NCBI GenBank assembly: GCA_019689515.1
Contig: JADGHI010000097.1
Location: 1-10,451 of the forward strand
DNA length: 10,451 bases
Direction of reading: 5' to 3'
From: Acetobacteraceae bacterium
GTDB taxonomy: Bacteria > Pseudomonadota > Alphaproteobacteria > Acetobacterales > Acetobacteraceae
Below are positions 1-6,519 of this stretch, piece after piece. The notes under the pieces are model-generated. The model had not been told where the DNA came from. It saw only the letters and a list, made by a program, of their open reading frames with translations, and made no database searches. The position numbers were made by a program, and so were the translations under genes. Each line of letters begins with the position of its first letter. Within the stretch, counting starts at the first letter, position 1.

Positions 1-33
1 AGGGCCTCGCGGGTGCCGCGCCGCGGAGTTGTT

Positions 34-99
34 CTTGCGCGCCGCGGGCGGACGCGCAAGGCTGGGACCAGAACGATAAAATTCGGAGGAGACATCTTC
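34..99 (+). promoter_or_regulatory. Conserved leader of tandem copy 1
   Basis: The leader contains CTTG at 34-37 and ACGATAA at 73-79, followed by GGAGGA (85-90) and the ATG at 100. The T of TTG and the first A of ATAA are 41 bases apart, exactly as in the leaders of the next two genes. It is the most diverged of the three outside these elements. It could hold a promoter or regulator site, or be an untranslated-region relic of the duplication. Confidence 0.45.
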
Positions 100-1083
100 A
101 TGCCGGTCACACGCCGCGGCCTCGCTGCCGCCACGGCGGCGGTCCTCGCTGCCCCTGCCCTGTCGCGCGCGCAGGGCTCCGACTGGCCCACCGGGCGGCC
201 GATCGAGGTCATCGTCCCCTACCCGCCGGGCGGCGGCGTGGACAGCATGACACGCGCCGTGCTCCCGGTCCTGCAGAAGCACCTGCCCGGCTCGCGCTTC
301 GTCGTCGTCAACCGCGCCGGCGCCGGGGGCCAGATCGGCTGGGAGGCCGCGTTCAACGCCGCGCCGGACGGCTACACCCTTGCCGCCACCAGCGTCCCCG
401 CCCTCGTCACCTACCCGATCGAGCGCCAGACGCGCTATCGCACCCTCGAGTTCAGCTACATCGCCAATGTCGTGGACGATCCTGGCGGGCTCTTCGTCAC
501 CGCCGACTCGCCGCTGCGCAGCCTCGCGGATGTCGTCGCCGCGGCGAAGGCGCGCCCCGGCACCCTGAGCTACGGCTCGACCGGCATCGGCTCCGACGAC
601 CATCTCCTCGCAATTGCCTTCGAGGAGGCCGCGGGCATCACGACGCCGATGAACCACGCGCCGTTCAACGGCATGGCGCCGGAGGCCACGGCGCTGCTCG
701 GCGGCCACATCGACATCGGCATCTTCAACATGAGCGAGAGCCTCGCCCTGCTGCGCGACGGCAAGATCCGCGGCCTCGGCCAGGCCGCGGCGCGGCGCTG
801 GGCGCAGACGCCGGAGGTGCCGACCTTCCGCGAGCAGGGCCTGGACGTGATCAGCGGCGCGCAGCGCGGCTTCGTCGGACCGCCCCGCCTGCCCGCCGAC
901 ATCCAGGCACGGCTGGAGGAGGCGTTCGCGAAGGCGCTCGCCGATCCGCAATTCGTGCAGGACGCGGAGCGCCTCGGCCTGCCGCTCGCCCCGCAGGTGG
1001 GCGCAGCCTATCGCGCGGAAATCGAGAAGGCCGACCGGGACCTGCGGGCTCTCTGGCAGCGGCGCCCCTGGCGCGAGGGCTAG
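100..1083 (+). CDS. TctC/Bug-family periplasmic substrate-binding protein, tandem copy 1
   Basis: This is a 327-residue periplasmic solute-binding protein of the tripartite tricarboxylate transporter (TTT) family, which usually captures carboxylates for a TctA/TctB permease. The start at 100 is chosen over an in-frame GTG at 13 because GGAGGA (85-90) lies nine bases upstream and the protein then begins with a signal peptide: T-R-R-G-L at residues 4-8, an Ala/Leu-rich core, and a likely cut near ALSRAQG (about residue 25). The twin arginine suggests Tat export. The family's first ligand loop, PYPPGGGVD, is intact at residues 40-48, followed by NRAGAGGQIG (71-80) and NAAPDGYT (86-93). A GSTGIGSDDH block follows, and the C-terminus contains LWQRRPWR, both shared with the next two genes. 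The length is normal for the family. Family membership is near certain; the ligand cannot be read from sequence. No permease genes are in view. Confidence 0.93.
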   Translation: MPVTRRGLAAATAAVLAAPALSRAQGSDWPTGRPIEVIVPYPPGGGVDSMTRAVLPVLQKHLPGSRFVVVNRAGAGGQIGWEAAFNAAPDGYTLAATSVPALVTYPIERQTRYRTLEFSYIANVVDDPGGLFVTADSPLRSLADVVAAAKARPGTLSYGSTGIGSDDHLLAIAFEEAAGITTPMNHAPFNGMAPEATALLGGHIDIGIFNMSESLALLRDGKIRGLGQAAARRWAQTPEVPTFREQGLDVISGAQRGFVGPPRLPADIQARLEEAFAKALADPQFVQDAERLGLPLAPQVGAAYRAEIEKADRDLRALWQRRPWREG

Positions 1084-1094
1084 CGGGAGGGCGT

Positions 1095-1115
1095 GCCGGC
1101 GCGACTGCCGCCGGC
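1095..1115 (+). terminator. GC-rich hairpin after tandem copy 1
   Basis: GCCGGCG (1095-1101) and CGCCGGC (1109-1115) form a perfect 7-bp stem with a 7-base loop, 11 bases after the stop of copy 1. There is no following T-tract, so it may be an mRNA-stabilising or attenuating hairpin rather than a true intrinsic terminator. In DNA this rich in GC a chance 7-bp stem is also possible. Confidence 0.35.
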
Positions 1116-1135
1116 CCACCCGCCCGCATACGATG

Positions 1136-1199
1136 CTTGAATTCGCGGGAGCCGGCGGTCCAACCTCTCGGAAAACCATAAGAGAGGGAGAACGTCGTC
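1136..1199 (+). promoter_or_regulatory. Conserved leader of tandem copy 2
   Basis: The leader contains CTTGA at 1136-1140, GCGGG, CGGTCCA at about 1156-1162, and ACCATAA at 1175-1181. By hand, 29 of 46 aligned positions from CTTG to ATAA match the leader of copy 3 with no gap. The TTG-to-ATAA spacing is 41 bases, the same as in the other two leaders. The ATAA element lies 22 bases before the ATG. The 41-base gap is too long for a simple sigma-70 -35/-10 pair made of these two elements. Confidence 0.45.
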
Positions 1200-2183
1200 A
1201 TGATCACCCGCCGCCGGTTCGGCGCGGCAACGGCTGGTGCCGCCGCCACGCTCGCCGCTCCCGCCCTCGCCCAGTCCAGTGCCGCCTGGCCCGGCGACCG
1301 GCCGGTCGAGGTCGTGGTAATCGCCAATGCCGGCGGCAGCCTCGACGCGATGGCGCGGCTCATCATGCCCTTTGTCGCCGAGCGCATCCCCGGCATGCGC
1401 GCCATCGTCTCCAACCGTCCTGGCGCCGGCGGGCAGGTCGGGCTGGAGGTGGTGTTCAACGCCGCGCCGGACGGCCACACCCTCGCCGCCACCACCTTCC
1501 CGGCCCACAACGCCATGCCGATGGAGCGGCCGACGCGCTACCGGCCGCTCGACTTCGTCTTCCTCGCCAATGTCGTTGAGGACGCGAACGCCTTCTTCGT
1601 CCGCGCCGAGAGTCCCTTCCGGACGCTCGGCGACCTGATCGAGGCCGCGAAGGCGCGGCCGGGCCAGATCAGTTGCGGGTCCACCGGGATCGGCTCCGAC
1701 GACCACATCTTCATGCTGGCCTTCGAGGCCGCGGCCCGCATCCCGCCGATGGTCCACACCCCCTTCAACGGCATCGCGGCGATCATCCCGCAGCTCCTCG
1801 GCGGGCATCTCGACGTCGCGGCGGCCAATATCGGCGACGCCATTGCGCTGGTGCGCGAGGGCAAGCTGCGAGCCCTGGCCCAGGCCGCCGTCACGCGCGG
1901 CCCCTACGCGCCGGACGTGCCGACGATGCGCGAGCTGGGCTTCGACATCGTCACCGCCGCTTCACGCGGCATCGTCGGCCCGCCCGGCATGCCGCCGGCG
2001 GTGGTGGCGAAGCTTGAGGAGGCGTTCCGCGGTGCACTGGCCGATCCGCGCTTCATCGCAGAGGCGCAGCGCGTCTCGATGCCGCTGCGCCCCCTGGTCG
2101 GCGCCGAGTACAAGAAGATGGTCGAGGAGAACGCGGCGATGCTGCAAGAGCTGTGGCAGGCAAGGCCCTGGCGCGATCGGTAG
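1200..2183 (+). CDS. TctC/Bug-family periplasmic substrate-binding protein, tandem copy 2, divergent ligand loop
   Basis: This 327-residue paralogue of its two neighbours is another predicted periplasmic carboxylate-type binding protein. The ATG at 1200 follows a GAGAGGGAGAA ribosome-binding region (1182-1192). The signal peptide starts MITRRRFGAA, a good twin-arginine (RRxF) pattern, and ends near APALAQ (residues 20-25). It shares NRPGAGGQVG (72-81), NAAPDGHT (87-94), RYRPLDF, GSTGIGSDDHIF and a C-terminal LWQARPWR with the flanking copies. The odd point is the first ligand loop. Where copies 1 and 3 read P-Y/F-PPGGGVD, this protein reads IANAGGSLD (41-49), losing the prolines and changing the glycine run while keeping the final Asp. 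In Bug structures this loop contacts the ligand carboxylate, so a changed specificity or weaker carboxylate binding is plausible but not shown. The frame is intact, so this is not an obvious pseudogene. Confidence 0.93.
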   Translation: MITRRRFGAATAGAAATLAAPALAQSSAAWPGDRPVEVVVIANAGGSLDAMARLIMPFVAERIPGMRAIVSNRPGAGGQVGLEVVFNAAPDGHTLAATTFPAHNAMPMERPTRYRPLDFVFLANVVEDANAFFVRAESPFRTLGDLIEAAKARPGQISCGSTGIGSDDHIFMLAFEAAARIPPMVHTPFNGIAAIIPQLLGGHLDVAAANIGDAIALVREGKLRALAQAAVTRGPYAPDVPTMRELGFDIVTAASRGIVGPPGMPPAVVAKLEEAFRGALADPRFIAEAQRVSMPLRPLVGAEYKKMVEENAAMLQELWQARPWRDR

Positions 2184-2197
2184 ACACGCGGATGGGG

Positions 2198-2263
2198 CTT
2201 GATGCGGCGGGCGTGGCCGGTCCACCTTGCGCCGAAACGATAACCGAACGGGGGAAGCGCACC
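2198..2263 (+). promoter_or_regulatory. Conserved leader of tandem copy 3
   Basis: The leader contains CTTGA at 2198-2202, GCGGGCG, CGGTCCA at about 2218-2224, and ACGATAA at 2237-2243, again with 41 bases from TTG to ATAA. It starts only 15 bases after the stop of copy 2 and fills nearly the whole spacer. This suggests that each gene was duplicated together with its own leader rather than being read only as a downstream operon member. Confidence 0.45.
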
Positions 2264-3250
2264 ATGATCACTCGCCGCCGTCTCGGCACTGCCAGTATCG
2301 CTGCTGCCGCTGCTCTTGCCGCACCACGCCTGCTCCGCGCCCAGGGCGCCGCCGCCTGGCCCGGCGAGCGGCCGATCGAGGTGATCGTCCCCTTCCCGCC
2401 CGGCGGCGGCGTGGACGTGATGACCCGCCTGATCCTGCCGCTCGTCCAGGCGCGGCTTCCGGGCAGCAACTTCGTCGTCATCAACCGCCCCGGCGCCGCC
2501 GGCCAGCTTGGGCTGGAGGCGACCTTCAACGCCGCCCCCAACGGCTACACCATCGGCGCCACCACCATCCCCGCGCACAGCGGCATCCCCATCGAGCGGA
2601 CGGCGCGCTACCGGCCGCTCGACTTCACCTTCATCTGCAACATCGTGGACGATCCGAACGCGATCTTCGTCCGCGCCGACTCGCCGATCCGCACGCTCGG
2701 CGACCTGATCGAACGGGCGAAGGCGGGACCCGGACGGATCAGCTATGGCACGACCGGCATCGGCTCCGACGACCACATCTTCATGCTGGAGCTGGAGCAT
2801 GCCGCGGGCCTGCCGCCGCAGACCCACATCCCCTTCGCCGGCTCCGCGGCGCTGACGCCACAACTCCTCGGCGGGCATCTCGACATGGCGGTGGGCAATG
2901 CCGGCGAAATGATCACCCTCTCGCGCGAGGGCAAGGTGCGCGGCCTCGCCGTCGCGACGGCGGAGCGCATGCGCCAGGCGCCCGACATCCCGACCTTCCG
3001 CGAGCTCGGCTTCGACATCACCGCCGGCGCCTCACGCGGTCTCGTCGGTCCGCCGGGCATCCCGGAGCCGATCGCCGCGCGGCTGCGCACGGCCTTCGGC
3101 GGCGCCATGTCCGATCCCGCTTTCCTGCGCGACGCGGAGCGCCTGGTGATGCCGCTGCGCCCGCTGCTCGGCGAGGACTACAAGCGGATGGCGGCGGAGG
3201 TGGACGCGCAGCTCCGCGCGCTGTGGCAGCGTCGGCCCTGGCGGGGATAG
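2264..3250 (+). CDS. TctC/Bug-family periplasmic substrate-binding protein, tandem copy 3
   Basis: This is a 328-residue TctC/Bug-type solute-binding protein, the third member of the tandem set. The start at 2264 is preferred over upstream in-frame starts from 2153. Those would overlap the end of copy 2, whereas 2264 has a purine-rich GGGGGAAG ribosome site (about 2250-2257) and opens directly into MITRRRLGTA, a twin-arginine leader that matches copy 2. Cleavage is likely near LLRAQG (about residue 28). The ligand loop PFPPGGGVD (43-51) is canonical, followed by NRPGAAGQLG and NAAPNGYT. It has the same RYRPLDF, GTTGIGSDDHIF and LWQRRPWR blocks as its neighbours. At DNA level it is closest to copy 2, including one 31-base identical stretch. 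It is probably a product of local duplication. The ligand is unknown. Confidence 0.93.
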   Translation: MITRRRLGTASIAAAAALAAPRLLRAQGAAAWPGERPIEVIVPFPPGGGVDVMTRLILPLVQARLPGSNFVVINRPGAAGQLGLEATFNAAPNGYTIGATTIPAHSGIPIERTARYRPLDFTFICNIVDDPNAIFVRADSPIRTLGDLIERAKAGPGRISYGTTGIGSDDHIFMLELEHAAGLPPQTHIPFAGSAALTPQLLGGHLDMAVGNAGEMITLSREGKVRGLAVATAERMRQAPDIPTFRELGFDITAGASRGLVGPPGIPEPIAARLRTAFGGAMSDPAFLRDAERLVMPLRPLLGEDYKRMAAEVDAQLRALWQRRPWRG

Positions 3251-3350
3251 GGAGGCGCGGACCGGCGCATCGCGCAGGACGAGGTGCGCCGCCGCCCTGG
3301 TGACCGGGACGCCCGGCGCGATGGAGGCGGCACCGCTGCTCCGGAAAGGA

Positions 3351-3389
3351 AGGGGTGGCGGCGCACCGTCAATCCTCGCCGCATCCCCT
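3351..3389. terminator. Imperfect hairpin between convergent binding-protein and M20 genes
   Basis: AGGGG (3351-3355) pairs with CCCCT (3385-3389), and GCGGCG (3358-3363) pairs with CGCCGC (3377-3382), with a 2x2 internal mismatch and a 13-base loop. It sits in the 169-base spacer between two converging genes, where a bidirectional terminator would be expected. No clear T-tract follows on either strand, so the call is tentative. Confidence 0.35.
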
Positions 3390-3419
3390 CCCAGGCGTAA
3401 TCGCCGCAGGTGCGGGGCC

Positions 3420-4619
3420 TTACAGCCCCGTCTTCTCCAGCCGGAGGATCGCCCGCGCCAGCGCCTGCGCGCGCGGCACCATGCTGTCCACCATCAGGAA
3501 CTCCTCCGGGCTGTGCGCCTTGCCGCCCACTGGGCCGACCGCGCAGAGCGTCGGCGCGCCGACCGCCGAGGTGAAGCCGGAATCCGCGCAGCCGCCGGAG
3601 AACTCCCCGCCGGCGGTGAAGCCGGTATCCGCGGCCGCCTCCCGGTACAGATCGAACAGCTTCTCCGAGGCCGGCGTCTGGGTCAGCGGCAGGAACTCCC
3701 CCTTCACCGAGAGGGTGGCGCGCGTTCCGGGCACGAAGCTCTTCGCGACGATCTCGTGGATCTTCCCCACGATCTCGTCACGGTCCGCCGGCTCGACATA
3801 GCGCAGGTCAATCTGCCCCTGAGCCCAGGGCGCCACCGTGTTCACGCTCTGCCCGCCGGAGACGAGCCCGACATTCAGCGTGATGCCGCGCTCGAGGTCG
3901 GTCAGTGCGTGGATCGCCTGGATCTTCCGCGCCAGCTCCTCGATGGCGCTGATGCCCTCGCGGAAATTCCCGCCGGAATGCGCCGCCTTGCCCTCGATCT
4001 CCATCACCATGAAGACGCCGCCCTTGCGCCCCGTGACGACGTTGCCGGAGGGCCGGCCGGGCTCGGAGTTGAACACCGCGCGCGCCTGCCGCGCCTCGGC
4101 CTCGATCACCGGCCGGCCTTCCGGCGAGCCGATCTCCTCGTCCCCGGTGAACAGGCCGACCAGCGGTCCCGGCGCGCCGCCGAATTTCGCGAAGGCAGCG
4201 AGGACGAACATGTTCATCACGATGCCGGCCTTCATGTCGGCCACGCCCGGGCCGAAGGCCTTGTCGCCCTCGATGCGGAAGGGGCGCCGCTGCGGCTCGC
4301 CCTTCGGGAAGACGGTGTCGCGGTGGCCCATCAGCACGATGTTGCGCTTCTGGTTGCCGCCGCCGGTCGCGGCCGCCGCCGACTCGTTCGCCACCGTGGC
4401 GCGCAGGCAGTCGCCGTACTTCTCGCGCGGGATGGTCTCGACCGGGATGCCGTGGGATTCGAGGAAGCGACGCACCTGGGCGCCGACCGCATCCACCCCG
4501 GCCTTGTCGTAGCTGCCCCCGTCGGTGTCCACCATCTGGCGCAGCGCCTCGATCATCGCCTCGCGCTGCGTGGCGAGCCAGGCGGTGATCTGCGCCTCGA
4601 TCGTACTATCCCGGTCCAT
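3420..4619 (-). CDS. M20 family zinc metallopeptidase (glutamate carboxypeptidase-like)
   Basis: This 399-residue protein is a probable cytoplasmic, two-zinc hydrolase of peptidase family M20, closest in pattern to carboxypeptidase G2-type enzymes that remove C-terminal residues or cleave acyl-amino acids. The metal and catalytic motifs are all present in order: GHRDTV (H99, D101), GPGVADMKAG (bridging D128), GDEEIGS (E161 general base, E162 ligand), SEPGR (E186) and GKAHSPEEF (H369). GKAAHSGG with H214 marks the inserted dimerisation domain. There is no signal peptide. The start at 4619 is chosen because AAGGA lies eight bases upstream; longer in-frame versions would run deep into the preceding gene. 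It begins 13 bases after that binding-protein gene, and its ribosome site abuts that gene's stop codon, so the two are almost certainly co-transcribed. The imported ligand of the neighbour could be its substrate or product. The substrate is unproven. Confidence 0.93.
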   Translation of the reverse strand: MDRDSTIEAQITAWLATQREAMIEALRQMVDTDGGSYDKAGVDAVGAQVRRFLESHGIPVETIPREKYGDCLRATVANESAAAATGGGNQKRNIVLMGHRDTVFPKGEPQRRPFRIEGDKAFGPGVADMKAGIVMNMFVLAAFAKFGGAPGPLVGLFTGDEEIGSPEGRPVIEAEARQARAVFNSEPGRPSGNVVTGRKGGVFMVMEIEGKAAHSGGNFREGISAIEELARKIQAIHALTDLERGITLNVGLVSGGQSVNTVAPWAQGQIDLRYVEPADRDEIVGKIHEIVAKSFVPGTRATLSVKGEFLPLTQTPASEKLFDLYREAAADTGFTAGGEFSGGCADSGFTSAVGAPTLCAVGPVGGKAHSPEEFLMVDSMVPRAQALARAILRLEKTGL

Positions 4620-4632
4620 CCGGTCGGTCCTT

Positions 4633-5616
4633 TCAATCCACCTTGCCGATGCGCTGCACGGCGCGGACGAGCCGTGCGGAATCCTCGCGGAAGAAGCGCT
4701 CGAACGCTTCCCCGTCGCGGTAGTCGATCGGGCTGCCCGCGGCCTCGAGCGCCCGCTTGAGCTCAGGCTCGGCGACCGCCTGGCGCAGCGCGGCGCGCAG
4801 ACGGTCCTGGATGGCTGCGGGCGTCCCGGCCGGGGCGAAGACGCCGGCCCAGATGTAGAACTCGACGTCCCGGTAGCCCTTCTCGATGAAGGTCGGCACC
4901 TCCTCGAAGCCCGGCGCGCGCCGCGCGCCCCAGCAGGCGAGCGGACGCAGCTTCCCGTCCCGCACATGCGGTAGCGCCGGCCCGGGGCCGGTGGAGAGCG
5001 CCTGCACCGTGCCGGAAAGCAGCGCCGTCATCGCCGGACCGCCGCCCTGGTAGGGCACGTGCAGCAGGTCGAGCCCGGCCGCCCCGGTGAACATCGCCAT
5101 CGCCACGTGGAGCGTCGAGTAATTGCCGGCGGAGGCGTAGGTGATCTGCCCGGGCCGCCGCTTCGCGTCCTCGATGAATTCCTCGAGCGTGCGCCAGGGC
5201 GCGTCCGCCCGCACCACGAGCAGCGTGGGATCGGCGGTGATCAGCGCGATCGGCGCGAACTGGTCCACCGTGTACTGGGGAGGCCGGCCGTGCAGCCGGT
5301 CCGCCTCCGGCAGCACCGCGAGCGACGAGAGCGCCATCAGCAGCGTGTACCCGTCCGGCGCCGCGCGTGCGACCAAGGCATTGCCGATCGCCCCGCCCGC
5401 CCCGCCGCGGTTCACCACCGGCACGGGCTGGCGCCAGATACGCTCCAGTGCCGCCGACACCGGCCTGGCCACCGTGTCCGCCTGCCCGCCGGGCGGGAAG
5501 GCGACGATCATCTGCACGGCGCGCGAGGGGTAGTCAGGCGCCGCGCCCTGCGCCAGCACAATGGCTGGCGTCAAGGGAGCGAGGGTGGCTGCAGCGAGAA
5601 GGTCGCGTCTCAGCAT
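4633..5616 (-). CDS. TctC/Bug-family periplasmic substrate-binding protein (distant fourth copy)
   Basis: This is a 327-residue TTT-family solute-binding protein. The leader MLRRDLLAAATLAP through AIVLAQG (cut near residue 23) is a twin-arginine-like signal peptide. The ligand loop FPPGGQAD is at residues 40-47, followed by NRGGAGGAIGN and APDGYTLL. It is clearly less related to the three tandem copies: it lacks their RYRPLDF, GSDDH and LWQxRPWR blocks and has YASAGNYSTLH and VPYQGGGPAM instead, as in more typical Bug proteins. The ATG at 5616 has AGGA about eight bases upstream. It is followed 13 bases later by the M20 peptidase gene, so a shared role in using a carboxylated or N-acylated amino acid is plausible. 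No TctA or TctB gene accompanies it. The ligand is unknown. Confidence 0.93.
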   Translation of the reverse strand: MLRRDLLAAATLAPLTPAIVLAQGAAPDYPSRAVQMIVAFPPGGQADTVARPVSAALERIWRQPVPVVNRGGAGGAIGNALVARAAPDGYTLLMALSSLAVLPEADRLHGRPPQYTVDQFAPIALITADPTLLVVRADAPWRTLEEFIEDAKRRPGQITYASAGNYSTLHVAMAMFTGAAGLDLLHVPYQGGGPAMTALLSGTVQALSTGPGPALPHVRDGKLRPLACWGARRAPGFEEVPTFIEKGYRDVEFYIWAGVFAPAGTPAAIQDRLRAALRQAVAEPELKRALEAAGSPIDYRDGEAFERFFREDSARLVRAVQRIGKVD

Positions 5617-5624
5617 CTCGGCTT

Positions 5625-5637
5625 CCTAGTCTCTAGG
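5625..5637. promoter_or_regulatory. Small palindrome over the ribosome site of the fourth binding-protein gene
   Basis: CCTAG-TCT-CTAGG is a perfect 5-bp inverted repeat 9-21 bases upstream of the ATG at 5616. On the - strand one arm overlaps the AGGA ribosome-binding sequence, so a hairpin in the mRNA could partly mask it. Equally it may be a half-operator or chance. Confidence 0.25.
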
Positions 5638-5693
5638 TGATGCACTCGGCCGGCATGTTCGATGCGGCACGCCGGAGCAAAGACGGTGGTACC

Positions 5694-6437
5694 TCAGATG
5701 GGCACCCGACCTCCGGAGTTGCCAATGCGAAATAACATGAGATCGAGGCAACGTCGGCGCATCCAATCCTCGCTGGGTGGTATTAGCGCCTCGGCCCGGC
5801 CGCCTGCGGCACAGCCATGCTGAACCTGCTTGTGTGGCTGCGGCAAGGCAATTGGCACCCCAGCGTTCGCCGCCAGCAGTGCAGCGCAGGGACGATGCCA
5901 GCGGTCGGCGTAGTCACCGGGGCGCAGCCCAGTACTGCGGAGGGCCTTAGCCGCATTGTTATCGTAGATGAAAACCGGCAGATCCGGACGCAGGAAAAAC
6001 AAAAGCTTCGTCGCGGCGGAAATCCCAAGGATGCGCTTCGTCCCGCGCGCACTTTCTAACTCGATACCGCCAACCGCTTGCACCAATGCGACAACCCGCG
6101 CGACCTGCTCCGGCCTGGGCAGTGGTGACGGGTCGAAGCCACCCTGACTACGAAGGGCAGTGTGGATGGCCTGCGCCGCCTGCTCTACACCACCGAGGAA
6201 ACGCCGGGCGATGCTGTAGCCGCCGGTGCGGCGTCTGGCGTCATTATCTTTATTCGGCGCGGCAAAGGCCCGCAGCAACGGCCCCGGTAGCTGTCTAGTA
6301 CCAGCGGCCGCACGCAGATGTCCAAACTCAGTGAAGAAGGCCCCGTCTGACCAACGATAGCGATGGTCCTCGGTAGCCCCGACGCCGTACCATTTCTGTA
6401 GCGCGAGCACCGCATCCTCTGCCTCTATGCGTGCCAT
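5694..6437 (-). CDS. Hypothetical protein of atypical composition
   Basis: I do not recognise this 247-residue protein. The ATG at 6437 is supported by a strong GGGAGGGG ribosome region just upstream. There is no signal peptide or convincing membrane segment, so it is probably cytosolic. The most structured stretch is residues 140-159, where S-A-A-T-K-L-L-F-F-L-R-P-D is followed by F-I-Y-D. A similar small-residue, K, hydrophobic, RPD, I-Y-D pattern occurs in some helix-hairpin-helix/OGG-fold DNA-repair-like proteins. I treat that only as a hint. The N-terminal part has WSDGAFFTEFGHLR (29-42), and the C-terminus is basic. The coding DNA is visibly poorer in GC than its neighbours and uses codons such as TTA, TTT and AAT that are scarce elsewhere in the window. 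It sits between co-directional catabolic genes with 77- and 82-base gaps. Horizontal acquisition is likely; the function is open. Confidence 0.72.
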   Translation of the reverse strand: MARIEAEDAVLALQKWYGVGATEDHRYRWSDGAFFTEFGHLRAAAGTRQLPGPLLRAFAAPNKDNDARRRTGGYSIARRFLGGVEQAAQAIHTALRSQGGFDPSPLPRPEQVARVVALVQAVGGIELESARGTKRILGISAATKLLFFLRPDLPVFIYDNNAAKALRSTGLRPGDYADRWHRPCAALLAANAGVPIALPQPHKQVQHGCAAGGRAEALIPPSEDWMRRRCLDLMLFRIGNSGGRVPI

Positions 6438-6519
6438 GCCCCTCCCTATCCCCTGACCCGGGCGCTTGGCTGATGTTCCCGCCGCTACGCGCCATCATGA
6501 GTAGTCAACGGCGGCACGG

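Noticed and set aside
1..79. A possible tail of an upstream gene ending at the TAA at 77-79.
   Set aside because: The same GATAA element recurs in the noncoding leaders of copies 2 and 3, so it is better explained as leader sequence. Too little is visible to call a gene.
34..79. Reading CTTG and GATAA as a sigma-70 -35/-10 pair.
   Set aside because: The spacing of about 38 bases between the elements is far beyond the usual 16-18, so I report only a conserved leader.
100..3250. The tandem repeats as a mobile or repeat element.
   Set aside because: The repetition is three full-length paralogous genes with diverged sequence. There are no inverted ends, target duplications or transposase.
2227..3303. 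A 358-codon + strand frame overlapping binding-protein copy 3 in another frame.
   Set aside because: Its translation is Arg/His-rich with no signal peptide or family motif, while the overlapping frame encodes a clear TctC protein.
3300..4760. A 486-codon + strand frame across the M20 gene.
   Set aside because: It is antisense to a protein with all M20 motifs. Its translation has a low-complexity R/A/H composition and its start lacks a ribosome site.
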